A stretch of 64,000 bases of DNA, taken from contig WHVA01000005.1 in assembly GCA_015179125.1 (NCBI GenBank), positions 186,001 through 250,000 of the forward strand, read 5' to 3'. The translations under genes and the position numbers were made by a program. How positions within the stretch are numbered: position 1 is the first letter of the stretch; each line of letters starts with the position of its first letter. The notes under the pieces were generated by a model, which saw only the letters and a list, made by a program, of their open reading frames with translations, made no database searches and had not been told where the DNA came from. Source of the stretch: Gautieria morchelliformis. Lineage: Eukaryota; Basidiomycota; Agaricomycetes; Gomphales; Gomphaceae. Positions 44,365-54,393 of the stretch are shown here, piece by piece.

Positions 44365-47300
44365 ATGTCGAGTAGCAACAACACGTACAAGATCGACCCC
44401 TTGAACGGGGATAATTACGCGGCGTGGCGCCGGCGGCTCGAGTGGATACTCGATGACTTAGATCTGTGGGACGTGGCTATCGGCAGGGAGACGGAACCGA
44501 GACCGGCAGATGCCGACAACGTCACTGCGACCGAGCAGCAGGAGATCGACGATTGGAGAAGGAAGGACAAGAAAGCTAGAAAAGAGATTTGCCTCAGAGT
44601 TGCCGATGAACAACTAGTTTACATCAATCAGACGATGTCTGCATTTGCTGTATGGACTAGTTTACAAGCTATATTCGAATCTAAGGGAGCAGTGGGAATT
44701 GTAAATCTCCGAAGAGATTTCTTCCGGACGCTTGCCGAGGATGGCGCGAACATGGAGGAGCACGTACGCAAGCTCCGCGGCATTCAACAGGAATTGAATG
44801 CGCGGGGGCATTACATCAGTAACACCGAGTTCTCGAACACGTTGCTGACGTCATTACCAGATTCTTGGTCGGCGTTTATTACGGCAGTAAACGCCAGTGG
44901 AGCCGGGACAACAGCTGATATATTAATAGCTCGGGTCCTCGATGAGGATCGAGCACGGAAAGCTGGATCGGCACGGCAGACGGCGCTTAAGGCGCAACAA
45001 CGTCACAGGACCAGGAAAGATGACTCAGGAGCAACAAAGGGAAAGTGCCGAAATTGCGGCAAGAAGGGTCATTACGTGAAGGACTGTTGGGCGAAAGGTG
45101 GCGGCAAGGAGGGCCAAGCACCGAAATGGTTCAAATCAGGGAACAAAGAAACAGTCAAACAAGCAGAAGAAAAGGACTTCGCATTTGTATCTAAGGAGGT
45201 AGCATACAGTGCTATATCCGCATCCGACTGGTTAGCCGATTCAGCGGCAACAACACACATAGCTAGAAGCCGAAATGATTTCGCTAGCTATGCCGAGGAA
45301 CCATCTGAAATCGAAGGAATTTCACCTGATGCGGTACTACATACACAAGGCCGAGGCACGATCTACATGGAATTCAAGGTCGGCGCCAAGACGAACACGA
45401 TCGAGCTACGTGACGTCAAACACGCACCAGATGCGCCGAACAACCTTATCAGTGTAGGGCGGCTAACTGATAAGGGCAACACGGCCACATTTTCAGGCAC
45501 CGGCGTCGAATTCAAATCACGCGCCGGAGTTACCTTCGCACAGGGACAGAAGCGTGGGCGGCTATTCTGTATGAAGGCACGGGTCACTCGATCAGTCGAG
45601 GCACGGGACTTTGCCGCAGCGGCAAAGGGACGGTCATGGGACAAATGGCACAGGATACTAGGGCACGTCAATATAAACTCCATAAAGTTGTTGAAATCTA
45701 ACGATCTAGTCACCGGACTTGAGATCGACGAGTCAAACGAGCCGAGCCAGTGCAAGGCATGCATACAAGGCAAGCGGCATGTGGAGCCGTTCCCCAAAAG
45801 AGCCGAGGACACTGTAGAACAGGTCGGTGACCTGACAGTATCCGATGTATGGGGACCTGCCCAGACCGAGGGACCATCACGTGAAAAGTACTTTTATTCT
45901 TTCACGGACATCAAATCGAGGTACACCGTAATCTATTTTGGGAGCACCAAAGATGAAGCGCTCAAACACTTCGAGACGTACAAGGCATTCCTCGAGACCC
46001 AAACAGGTCAGAAACTGAAGAGGTTTCGCTCGGATAATGGAGGGGAATATGTCAATAAAAATTTCAAGGAATTTTGTGCAAAATATGGCATTATCATGGA
46101 GACCACAGCTCCATACTCCCCAGCCCAGAATGGAATTGCCGAACGACTCAACCGGACCTTACTCGAGCACGCACGGGCAATGATATTTGCCAAGAACCTG
46201 CCAAAAATACTCTGGCCCGAGGCCGTGGCTTACGCGTGTTATATCAAAAATCGATCACCCACGCGAGCGCTTGGAGATGACGCAACGCCGTTCCAAGCAC
46301 TATTCGGCAAGAAGCCGAACATAGCACGTCTAGAGGAATTCGGGACAAATTGCTGGGTTATGGTGCCGGATCAACGTCGAGCCAAACTTGATCCAAAGGC
46401 AGAAGAGCATATATTCGTCGGAGTAGCAGAACATGCAAAAGCCTGGAGGTATTACAATAAAGCCTCAAAACATGTTCAAATTTCAAGAAATATTACATTC
46501 GACGAAAACGACAACAAACTCTACCCTATCCCAGATAACGACGATGACGACACGGCACCGCTCGAGGGGGAGCACTCACCGCGCGAGCATGTGCCGGACC
46601 CGATCACATCTACCCCACAGACGTCATCACCCCAGACAACACCCGTTCCTGATCCACCTGAACAAGCGCCAGCTCCACAGATTCGACGGAGCACGCGTAT
46701 CACTCAAAGACCGGATTACCGGAAACTGAATAATTCAGGACGCACCGAGCAGGTTTACATAACGAGAGAAATCGTCACTGAACCTGAGAATTACAGAGCG
46801 GCGGTATCACGTGATGATGCGCCGATCTGGGAGAAAGCGATGGAAATTGAGATGGACCAACACAAGACGTTAGGAACATGGGAGCTAACAGAACTACCAC
46901 CCGGACGAGTAGCTATCGGTTGCCGATGGGTATACGCTGTCAAAACACAACCGGATGGACAATTCGATAAGGCTAAAGCAAGGGTTGTGGCTCAAGGATT
47001 CACACAGAGGCCAGGGATGGATTACTACGAGATAACCTCACCCGTGGTCAAATTCGATTCACTACGTGTTCTATTAGCGATCGCAAACACACTCGATTGG
47101 GAAATCGAAATGATGGATGTCAAAGGCGCCTACCTCAATTCAACCATAGATGAGGAGATCTACATGCGCCAGCCCGACGGATTTGACGATGGATCTGGAC
47201 GCGTTCTAAGAATATACAGAGCGCTCTACGGACTCAAGCAATCGGGGCGAGCTTGGCATCAGCGCTTACGCAAATTACTACTCGATCTCGGCTTCCATCA

Positions 47301-48387
47301 AAGTACAGCCGATGAATGTGTCTACATCAGACAAGATAAGGACTCAATCGAAGTCATATCAGTATATGTGGACGACTTTGGACTATTTGCTGACTCCAAA
47401 GGAGGGATGATTAAGCTCAAGGGGGAGCTTCATGGGAAATTCCCCTTAACAGATTTAGGAGAAATGAAGAAAATATTGGGAATTAGAGTTGAGAGGAATA
47501 GGGATGAGGGAACACTGATCATGTCACAAGGACATTACATCGACATCATACTCGATCGATTCAACATGACAACGGCTCATTCGGTATCTACACCTCTGCA
47601 TAAAATGATCAAACTCACGACACCCATGGACTCAACAGGTCCAACTGCCGAAGTACCCTATGCCAAGGCGATCGGATCACTCATGTATGCAGCACTCAGC
47701 ACGCGACCTGATTTGGCTTTTACCGTACAACACTTGAGCCAATTCACTACTACTTACGGAACCGAGCACTGGACGGCGATCAAGCACGCGCTCAGGTACC
47801 TCAAGGGGTCACGTGACGACGGCATAATCTTCCGACGAGACGCTGGTCTCGACCTCGAAATATTTGTCGACTCGGATTATGCTAATAGAAACGACGCACT
47901 ATCTATTAGTGGCTATGTAGCTATACTAGGAGGGGGAGCTATCGCATGGAGCTCGAAGAAGCAGCGAACGATCGCGCTATCTACCACGGAGGCCGAATAC
48001 ATGGCACTTACCGAGGGCGCCAAGCAATTAATCTGGCTGAGGCGTTTTATCGAGGAACTTGGAATCGATCAAACCCAGCCCACGTCACTTCGATCAGACA
48101 ATCTAGGCGCCATTACACTATCGCATGACGCAACGTATCATGCGCGTACCAAACACATCAATGTCGCATATCATTTCATCCGTGAGAAAGTGGTCTCTCA
48201 CGAGGCATCACTTACATACGTACCGACGAAGGAGAACGTAGCGGACATATTTACAAAGGGATTAGACATGCATCAACATAGGTATCTATTAGGGAAATTA
48301 GGATTTTGCCGAAGGGACTTCTCGCTGAGGGGGAGTGTTAGTAATCGGGACGATGACACCGCCGAGGCAGAGCCGGCACGCATTTAG
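44365..48387 (+). CDS. copia-2 Gag-Pol polyprotein
   Basis: 1340 residues in one frame. Gag N-terminus (NYAAWRRRLEWILDDLDLWD), zinc knuckle CRNCGKKGHYVKDC near residue 228, and protease with DSAATTH near 290 (the usual DSGA reads DSAA). GAG-pre-integrase (WHRILGHVN) precedes the integrase core: FTDIKSRYTVIYF near 512, SDNGGEY near 556, NGIAERLNRTL near 590. RT has active site VYVDDFGLF near 1000. RNase H follows (FVDSDYANRN near 1166, KHINVAYHFIREKV). The stop TAG at 48385 lies inside the 3' LTR, so the last residues are LTR-encoded. All catalytic blocks appear present. Start chosen as the first ATG after the primer site. Confidence 0.96.
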   Translation: MSSSNNTYKIDPLNGDNYAAWRRRLEWILDDLDLWDVAIGRETEPRPADADNVTATEQQEIDDWRRKDKKARKEICLRVADEQLVYINQTMSAFAVWTSLQAIFESKGAVGIVNLRRDFFRTLAEDGANMEEHVRKLRGIQQELNARGHYISNTEFSNTLLTSLPDSWSAFITAVNASGAGTTADILIARVLDEDRARKAGSARQTALKAQQRHRTRKDDSGATKGKCRNCGKKGHYVKDCWAKGGGKEGQAPKWFKSGNKETVKQAEEKDFAFVSKEVAYSAISASDWLADSAATTHIARSRNDFASYAEEPSEIEGISPDAVLHTQGRGTIYMEFKVGAKTNTIELRDVKHAPDAPNNLISVGRLTDKGNTATFSGTGVEFKSRAGVTFAQGQKRGRLFCMKARVTRSVEARDFAAAAKGRSWDKWHRILGHVNINSIKLLKSNDLVTGLEIDESNEPSQCKACIQGKRHVEPFPKRAEDTVEQVGDLTVSDVWGPAQTEGPSREKYFYSFTDIKSRYTVIYFGSTKDEALKHFETYKAFLETQTGQKLKRFRSDNGGEYVNKNFKEFCAKYGIIMETTAPYSPAQNGIAERLNRTLLEHARAMIFAKNLPKILWPEAVAYACYIKNRSPTRALGDDATPFQALFGKKPNIARLEEFGTNCWVMVPDQRRAKLDPKAEEHIFVGVAEHAKAWRYYNKASKHVQISRNITFDENDNKLYPIPDNDDDDTAPLEGEHSPREHVPDPITSTPQTSSPQTTPVPDPPEQAPAPQIRRSTRITQRPDYRKLNNSGRTEQVYITREIVTEPENYRAAVSRDDAPIWEKAMEIEMDQHKTLGTWELTELPPGRVAIGCRWVYAVKTQPDGQFDKAKARVVAQGFTQRPGMDYYEITSPVVKFDSLRVLLAIANTLDWEIEMMDVKGAYLNSTIDEEIYMRQPDGFDDGSGRVLRIYRALYGLKQSGRAWHQRLRKLLLDLGFHQSTADECVYIRQDKDSIEVISVYVDDFGLFADSKGGMIKLKGELHGKFPLTDLGEMKKILGIRVERNRDEGTLIMSQGHYIDIILDRFNMTTAHSVSTPLHKMIKLTTPMDSTGPTAEVPYAKAIGSLMYAALSTRPDLAFTVQHLSQFTTTYGTEHWTAIKHALRYLKGSRDDGIIFRRDAGLDLEIFVDSDYANRNDALSISGYVAILGGGAIAWSSKKQRTIALSTTEAEYMALTEGAKQLIWLRRFIEELGIDQTQPTSLRSDNLGAITLSHDATYHARTKHINVAYHFIREKVVSHEASLTYVPTKENVADIFTKGLDMHQHRYLLGKLGFCRRDFSLRGSVSNRDDDTAEAEPARI

Positions 48388-48556
48388 CCGGAGGTTCGAG
48401 ATCGCTCTCGACCCCGGGTTGCTGGTGCACCGGCATCGCATCGGCACAGCAGCTCGAAGAGATTGGTAATACAAACGGACATCATATTTTGTATATAAAG
48501 GAACGATCTACTTGAGATCATAGAATATCAGACTATTATATCTCCTTCGTTCCACA
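48336..48556 (+). repeat. 3' LTR of copia-2
   Basis: Identical by eye to the 5' LTR over 221 bp. Contains the last 17 codons of the polyprotein. Confidence 0.95.
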
Positions 48557-48561
48557 GGTTC

Positions 48562-49343
48562 AGCGCAAGCCTTCAGGCGCCGAGCTTGACGTTTTTTTCG
48601 TGTGCTACGGACACCTTTCCACGACAATACACATGAAAGCGGGAGAGGACTCGGCCCTCGAATGCCGCCTCGGAGCGATCAGAGTGCGCGAAGATGAGTG
48701 CTGCGTTCAACACGCCGAGCCGAGAGGTTAGCCACAAACTCGGTCAGAAAGCGATGAAGTTAGACTGGGAGGAGAGCACGACACTCAGTTTCGATGATGG
48801 AGGTGCGCGTTTTGGCCGGACGGCAGGTGCCGAGCTCAGACTCGAAGGGTAAAATAACGACTGTGGTCTGTGCTTCCGTAACTTTGTGGATTCGACAATC
48901 CATCTAAGCGCACCCTAATCGTTTTAACTTTTCCAGCTATCCTTCCCGGTCTTGGTATTGAATACTAGGGGACACGGTACACAACGGCCGTTCTAGCTGT
49001 CGCAGATGTTGGCCTGGTGGGATGGAGTAGGGTAAGTAGGGTTATGTCTGGACATGATGTTAGAGCTCAGTTTGTTTTACATTACGTGTTGGGCTCACGA
49101 AGCATGTCATCAATATCCAGGGCACTGTCTCGTCGAGCCACGGCAAAATCAAGGCCGCTACAGCCCACCGCGCCGAGACTACATTCATGGAGTTACTTAC
49201 CGTGATGGTAGGCCTCTATCGTAGTTTGGCAGTGTTTTGATGTCTGATATATAACATACCGAATGATGAAGGATGGCTGGCAATCGAGCCAACGCATCGA
49301 GAAGCCTTCAACTCTCGATGGCTAGAGTACTGCATCTGAGGCA
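48562..49343. other. Duplicated host segment, no clear gene
   Basis: Counterpart of about 20215-21255. The minus-strand ALILPWL-type stretch recurs near 49120-49190. Otherwise no conserved frame. Confidence 0.4.
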
Positions 49344-49992
49344 GTGGCTGTTGGAGTTTGTAACCTTCGCTGTATTTTGTGGGGCGCGCTCGGCGCCTAA
49401 TAAGACCTAAGCCGTTCTTTCCTACTGCGACCACCCCGTAAACTTCTATAGGTTATGGGCCCCGCCCGTTCGCTCTAGTTGTTGGCTCCCTCGGGATCGA
49501 AACGCGTGCTCCCCCGGTGTTGGGGTTGAGAGGGCTCTCCCGTTGTAAAGTTCATCGCAAAGCCCTGTGACGTTCCAGGCATTTACCACATCGCGTGAAA
49601 AACCCCCAACCATGTCGTGCACACACACATACCATTTGTTGCCGGTCACCAGTCATTACCGGGACTCATCATTAGCCATGGGAACTCGAGTTGTTGTTGA
49701 GATTGGTGGATGGCACACCCAAGCCTTCGTGTTCTGAGGCGGTTCATGTAAGCCCTTATTTGTTGAGGCCTCAATATTCTCATTCTACCCGGGGAGGTCA
49801 CTCGGTATTGGAAAGCTGTTGGAGCTATTCCAGGAGTTGGTTTTCAGGGAAGCTGGAGTTGAAGAGTGCTTCGATTAAGGAGGTGTGTTGGAGTTTGTAA
49901 TCTTCGCTGTATTTTGTGGGGCGCGCTCGGCGCCTAATAAGACCTAAGCCGTTCTTTCCTACTGCGACCACCCCGTAAACTTCTATAGTGGC
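49344..49992 (+). mobile_element. Miniature non-autonomous LTR element (TRIM-like)
   Basis: Two 102-bp terminal repeats (49349-49450 and 49886-49987, one mismatch, C/T at the GTAACC/GTAATC position), flanked by the 5-bp duplication GTGGC (49344-49348 and 49988-49992). The primer site GGTTATGGGCCCC follows the first repeat, the same type as in copia-2. A purine-rich GATTAAGGAGG precedes the second repeat. Interior 435 bp with no retrotransposon protein; total 639 bp. It must be mobilised in trans, perhaps by a copia element with the same primer type. Absent from the first unit. Confidence 0.85.
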
Positions 49993-50805
49993 CCCGTTGT
50001 TGATCTGGACAAATCATCAGAAGAACTTCTCCAGGTGACTGCAAGATACTCATTCGGCACTGCGCGATCTCAGTCAGCAACATCTCCCAGAAAATCCATA
50101 CCTGGAACCAATCATTCGAAATGCTTGGTTGTAAATTGGTTATACTTTCTCTCCCGAAGGTCCAGTGATGTGAATGTCTACAGGGTGCTCAGCGAAGAGT
50201 GAGTTGTCGTGAGGATGGGGAGCAGCCTTTCCAGGTCCCATGACGAGCTAACAACTCAGTTGTGTCTGGGGACTCGGGGAGTTAGCATGGACTTCTGGAT
50301 TCTAGGTATTGTAATGCATCCCCTTTCTTTAGTCAGGGTCTGATGTGATTGAAACGGCGACTCCCCAAAATATCGCCATATATGCCCGCTTTGCCGCAGA
50401 CACATTCGACGGCAGTGGTTTCTGTAAGTTTCTTCCTCATAACTAGTGCATGGATTTTGGATCGTGATCACTGTGTGGAGCTAGTTGTGAGTGTACCATC
50501 CCATTCTTTTACTCTTGGCAGTTATCCTCCAAGGAGACGCATGTGAAGAACGTGTTGAGGATAAGTAACCGTGGCGGTGGCTTTACCCCCGGTCTCAATT
50601 CCGTCCCCTCTTCCATGCCAGAATGTTATAAGGTTCTCTAGATGGATGGTTCATCTTTAACTTCCAGATATCTACCCTAGTTAGTTTCCAGTATATGATC
50701 ACCATATGGCATCTCATCAGAGCGTGGATATTCAGGGTATATCGGATAGGTGAGCAGGTCAGGCCATTCAGTGGAGTAGAATCTGACAATCTAGAAGTCT
50801 GACTA
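49993..50805. other. Duplicated segment upstream of DUF6533 copy 2
   Basis: Counterpart of 21260-21830. No frame is well conserved between copies. Confidence 0.4.
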
Positions 50806-51570
50806 TCAGCTATGTGGACGTTGCTACCCTCAATGTGTAAGGAGCAATCATGGGCTGTTAACATATCCCTTATCCAAGTAAGACTGCTCGCCTATGACAC
50901 TCTCTTGACCCTCCCATTCGAGATTACCTATATCTGGCCCAGAAGGGTCATATTGGGAACCGTCCTTTACCTGCTTGCTCGCTACCCTGCCTTACTTGAC
51001 TTTATCTTTAATGTAATGGGAGATACAGCAAACATCCCGCTCGAGGTGAGTGGGTTTATTCGTGAACGCAGGCTGCTCACATACATATCCAGTATGACAT
51101 TTGTATTATTTTATACATGATCTGAGTTCTTCTGTATATGGGCAGTTTGGGAATTGAAGTGGTCGGCACACATCTCTTTTCAAGTTCAAGTCTCCCATTA
51201 ATCTTCTCAAACACAATATGGTATTAAGTTTGTCGGAGTAAAAAATGGAGGCAACATCACGGCTCTGGATCTGGGTGCTCTAACTTTGTGAGTGACAGCA
51301 GCAGTTATATTGAAGCAGGTCCATATATCACTTTGTCAGGGATGAGACATTCTACGGTGTACCTAACGCGCCAGGTTGAAAAACATGATTTTTGAACTTT
51401 TCGACTTCCGCTATAGCGCTGGGCTCAGTTTCCCTACACGTACTAATACATAGTTATAGTCAGGCATACTCACGGTCAGTCCTCTATTCTTTTAGGTTAA
51501 ATTTTATCTCTTATTCCCATCTTGAGGCTCTGACGACGTGCCACTCTACCACCCTCGACGCCACGCATAC

Positions 51571-52166
51571 AGGTGCCGTGAGTATACAGCGAACAATACG
51601 AGGCGTATTGTTCCCTGCATACTCATGGAACCTCTGTGAGCTCAACGCAGTGCTGAAAGAATTAGGCGGTAGCAGGGCAGTACTAGGTCTAAGTCAATAT
51701 ATGATCCATCTTTTGTTCTGGTACGTGACTCGTTCTTCGGGTGTTCTGTGTACTTCTGTGTCAGTCCAACCTCCTTGTCAATAACCTGCGCTGTCGCGCC
51801 AACGACCCTGTGGAGGTAGTGGATTATTACTTCAAAAGGATTTCTTTATCAAACAAGGTCTCCCTGCTGGGACTTAACATAAGCCTTCTCGGCATTCTCA
51901 TTGTCCCTCATAATTCGAGACGCAGAAACAGAAAGCAATGAGTTCTGAAAAACGTTGTGCCACACCCCCTCATGGCCTGGTTGCGTTTCGACCCTTTCTT
52001 CTGCTCGTCCACGTTCGTATGCCTCTTCTGTGCCTGCATTGTAGCTCGTGACATTGTACGAAACACTCGCAGAGACGGCAAGTATGGGTTGGCCACATTC
52101 ACAACAGCCCTGAAGCTAGCGTTGGAGGAACTGTCAGCAACGTGGATATGGGTAGTAAGCGAATAA
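51571..52166 (+). pseudogene. Captured exons of a membrane protein
   Basis: Plus-strand exons with IRGVLFPAYSWNLCELNAVL, then RCRANDPVEVVDYYFKRISL and GLNISLLGILIVP. A hydrophobic segment FDPFFCSSTFVCLFCACIVA comes next, and KLALEELSATWIW last. GT and AG splice signals lie between some blocks. Family not identified. Likely a fragment copied from a host gene. Confidence 0.35.
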
Positions 52167-52179
52167 GACCTCATCCTTC

Positions 52180-52700
52180 TGTGTGAGGAGCTTGAGCACA
52201 GCCCATGTCTGTGGTCTTGTCCACGATAATCACTTGGCGTCTTCCGCGTCGTCTCCAAAAGCATTTTTTCGCAGTTCTGCCACTCCACGTTGTATAATGT
52301 CTTCTATGGCGTCGGCTACACCTTGCCCTGCACGTACTTTATGAATAATCAGTCGAGTGGGTCGGTCAAGTATTTGTCACGTGGATTGCCGGACGTACGG
52401 TTTCAAGATCACTAGCTCGACCACCCAATCGTTCAATGAGCTGTGTCTCCTCTGGGCTGATGTTATATTCGACGCTTGCTTCTTGAAGCTTCTTGTTGAT
52501 GAATGCTAAAGAGCTCGCGGGGTCTGCATCCGCTAGAGCATTAAGAGGCTTTGTAGGCAATGCTGTTCGCTATTGTCAATATCAATAAATTATTTTTTTT
52601 GAAGAGCTGTGCACACCTTTCGCCAGTAGTTTGGCACTCTCACGGTTATCACTGACAACGATGACATGAGCAATCTGACCAGAAGGTATAAAATGAAGGT
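52180..52700 (-). pseudogene. Captured 3' part of a Yme2/RNA12-like ATPase gene
   Basis: Minus-strand exons: AHVIVVSDNRESAKLLAK, a 47-bp intron (52570-52616, GTGTGC...GACAATAG), then ALPTKPLNALADADPASSL. These lead on to SPEETQLIERLGGRASDLET and, after another break, HKVRAGQGVADAIEDIIQRG with ELRKNAFGDDAEDAK. The GGRASDLE block, followed by GVAELRKNAFGDD, is as I recall it from the fungal P-loop protein family related to mitochondrial escape protein 2. Introns are retained, so capture was at DNA level. The Walker A part is missing. Confidence 0.55.
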
Positions 52701-53814
52701 ATAAAACTGAGCTTAGTGTCGTTGAAGCCAATAAACAATTACCCAGACGATTTGAACCAGATCTGCTGAACAATACGCGTGGCGTCGAGGGTGGTAGAGT
52801 GGCACGTCGTCAGAGCCTCAAGATGGGAATAAGAGATAAACTTTAACCTAAAAGAATAGAGGACTGACCGTGAGTATGCCTGACTATAACTATGCATTAG
52901 TACGTGTAGGGAAACTGAGCCCGGCGCTATAGCGGAACTCGAAAAGCTCAAAAATCGCGTTTTTCAACCTGGCGTGTTAGGTACACGATAGACATTCCCA
53001 GGTTCAGTTGCAGTTTAACAGACCACTTATTCCAAATGGCCACAATAAATAATGTGTTTCTTATACTTTTTGACACATTGGTTGTTGTTGTGACACTATA
53101 CAATACCCTTGGACTCGTGAGGTGCTCAAGAGAGTTTCAGATGCTCCCTTGAAAGTCATTGACCCAAACTTTGGCTGAACAAGGTCTGTTAATTTATCCT
53201 TACACTTTGAAATTGTTCATTGCTGGTCTAGGTGTCATAAGATATGGGTATGTACTTTCTGACCGCCGCCGTTGAATGTTCCATCTAATACCAACTCAGA
53301 TTTGTATTGACCATAGCATTAGCAAGTGCTATCACCAGGAAGATACTGTATGATGTCCAATATCATGAAGCATATCGAATACTGAGTATAACAGGTTTTG
53401 AGAGTGAGTCCATTGCACGCATACACTTGGACGTCGACTCCAGTTACACACAGGGTCAATGTTTCAGCAATCCTTGCAAATGTGCAGAACAGGTGAGACC
53501 CTAGCAGCCTCATATCATTTATATATACCTACTGCTACATGAGTCTCTCTAGCATTATCATTTGTTGATGTCATCTTGCTCTTCAAGAGAGGGTTGCTCA
53601 CCCTAATGGCACCACCCATTCGGCACACCATCCCATAACGAGCTTTCGTGCAGCCACACGACAGATTCACAATTCGCTCATGGAGGAATTCAGCGATCCT
53701 ATTTTCAGCCAGACAGGAGTTTCAGAAGCAATTGAATTGCCGTAAATTACGGGGGTATGACACCAGCTGGGGGAACAGATGAAGGGCATGGAGGAAAGAA
53801 GAGTCACAACGCTG

Positions 53815-54005
53815 TACCTCTGAACTACCATATTATGTTGCCACACAATGGATAAACATATATGTATATTTATGAGTAATTCACATAGGGTGCTGCATAG
53901 CAACAGTCGCTCCCAATTATTTAGACGTCGAACTGGAATATATGCATCTCGGAATATGATATATTGTATTGCACACTCGTCTGCTGAAAGGAGCTCGTGA
54001 TAATA
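53815..54005. other. AT-rich flank, nothing recognised
   Basis: Homology to the first unit (ending near 23650) fades out here, just before the copia-3 LTR. Confidence 0.35.
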
Positions 54006-54273
54006 TGTTGGAATATCGATGTCATACAATGATACGTGTCCACACACACCCACTGACGTGTCAGTACTTACTGTTCAAACCCCGCTTTGTCCCCTTTCCT
54101 CAGTCGTTCACGATCATCTGAACGTCTGAGGTAAGGACCATCTCATACTCCTGGGTTCTACTTCCTTTACTCACCCATCATCACCTGTACCCTAGCTCAC
54201 AGTAGTACAGGTCATAATATTAGTCGTTCACGATCATCTGAACGTCTGAGCTCACAGTAGTACAGACCCAACA
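54006..54273 (+). repeat. 5' LTR of copia-3 with intron plus spliced duplicate
   Basis: Begins TGTTGGAATA and ends CCCAACA (268 bp), followed directly by the primer site GGTTATGGGCC (54274). Internal structure: a 29-bp block (54102-54130), a 65-bp GTAAGG...CCCTAG segment (54131-54195), and a 15-bp block (54196-54210). A 13-bp spacer follows, then the same 29-bp block (54222-54250) joined directly to the same 15-bp block (54251-54265). Both repeated blocks are identical. Confidence 0.85.
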
Positions 54274-54393
54274 GGTTATGGGCCAACTGCTGCACTACTG
54301 ATCTATCTGTGTAGAAATCTTCGTGCAGAACCCTCGTTGTTCCTTCTCGCCTCCAGTACCTACACTCGTTCCCTCTTCCCCTGCCCGCGCAGT

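Larger units (their letters stand above)
44060..48561 (+). mobile_element. Intact Ty1/copia retrotransposon (copia-2)
   Basis: LTRs at 44065-44285 and 48336-48556, both 221 bp and identical by eye. Flanked by the 5-bp duplication GGTTC (44060-44064 and 48557-48561). The primer-binding site GGTTATGGGCCCC starts at 44286, the half-tRNA initiator-Met type known from Drosophila copia. The polypurine tract is CTGAGGGGGAG (48325-48335). A single uninterrupted polyprotein frame fills the interior. The empty site is at about 20200-20215. Identical LTRs and an open frame indicate a very recent, potentially active insertion. Confidence 0.97.
51345..52997. mobile_element. Pack-type TIR element with captured host gene pieces
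   Basis: Element 51353-52989 (1637 bp) with terminal inverted repeats of about 200 bp (51353-51570 against 52770-52989, roughly 90% alike). Flanked by the 8-bp duplication AGACATTC (51345-51352 and 52990-52997). The uninterrupted site is at about 22597-22610 in copy 1. Long TIRs plus an 8-bp duplication suit MULE-like or Zisupton-like superfamilies. No transposase is present. The interior holds exons of two different genes in opposite orientations, as in plant Pack-MULEs. Confidence 0.8.
50806..53745 (+). pseudogene. DUF6533 membrane protein gene, copy 2, interrupted
   Basis: Matches copy 1 exon by exon: VRLLAYDTLLTLPFEITYIW, LGTVLYLLARYPALL, the later block FLILFDTLVVVVTLYNTLGL (diverged) near 53060-53120, and the tail AATRQIHNSLMEEFSD near 53650. 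An intron is split by a 1.6-kb TIR element (51353-52989). The VYAMTQ exon is mostly missing, and TGA replaces a codon near 53151 (LP then TGA before KSLTQ). It is therefore probably non-functional. Confidence 0.65.

Noticed and set aside
51392..51784. Apparent ORF starting in the TIR of the Pack-type element, and its mirror at 52739-52951
   Set aside because: The same peptide appears at both ends because the TIRs are inverted repeats, not because of coding.
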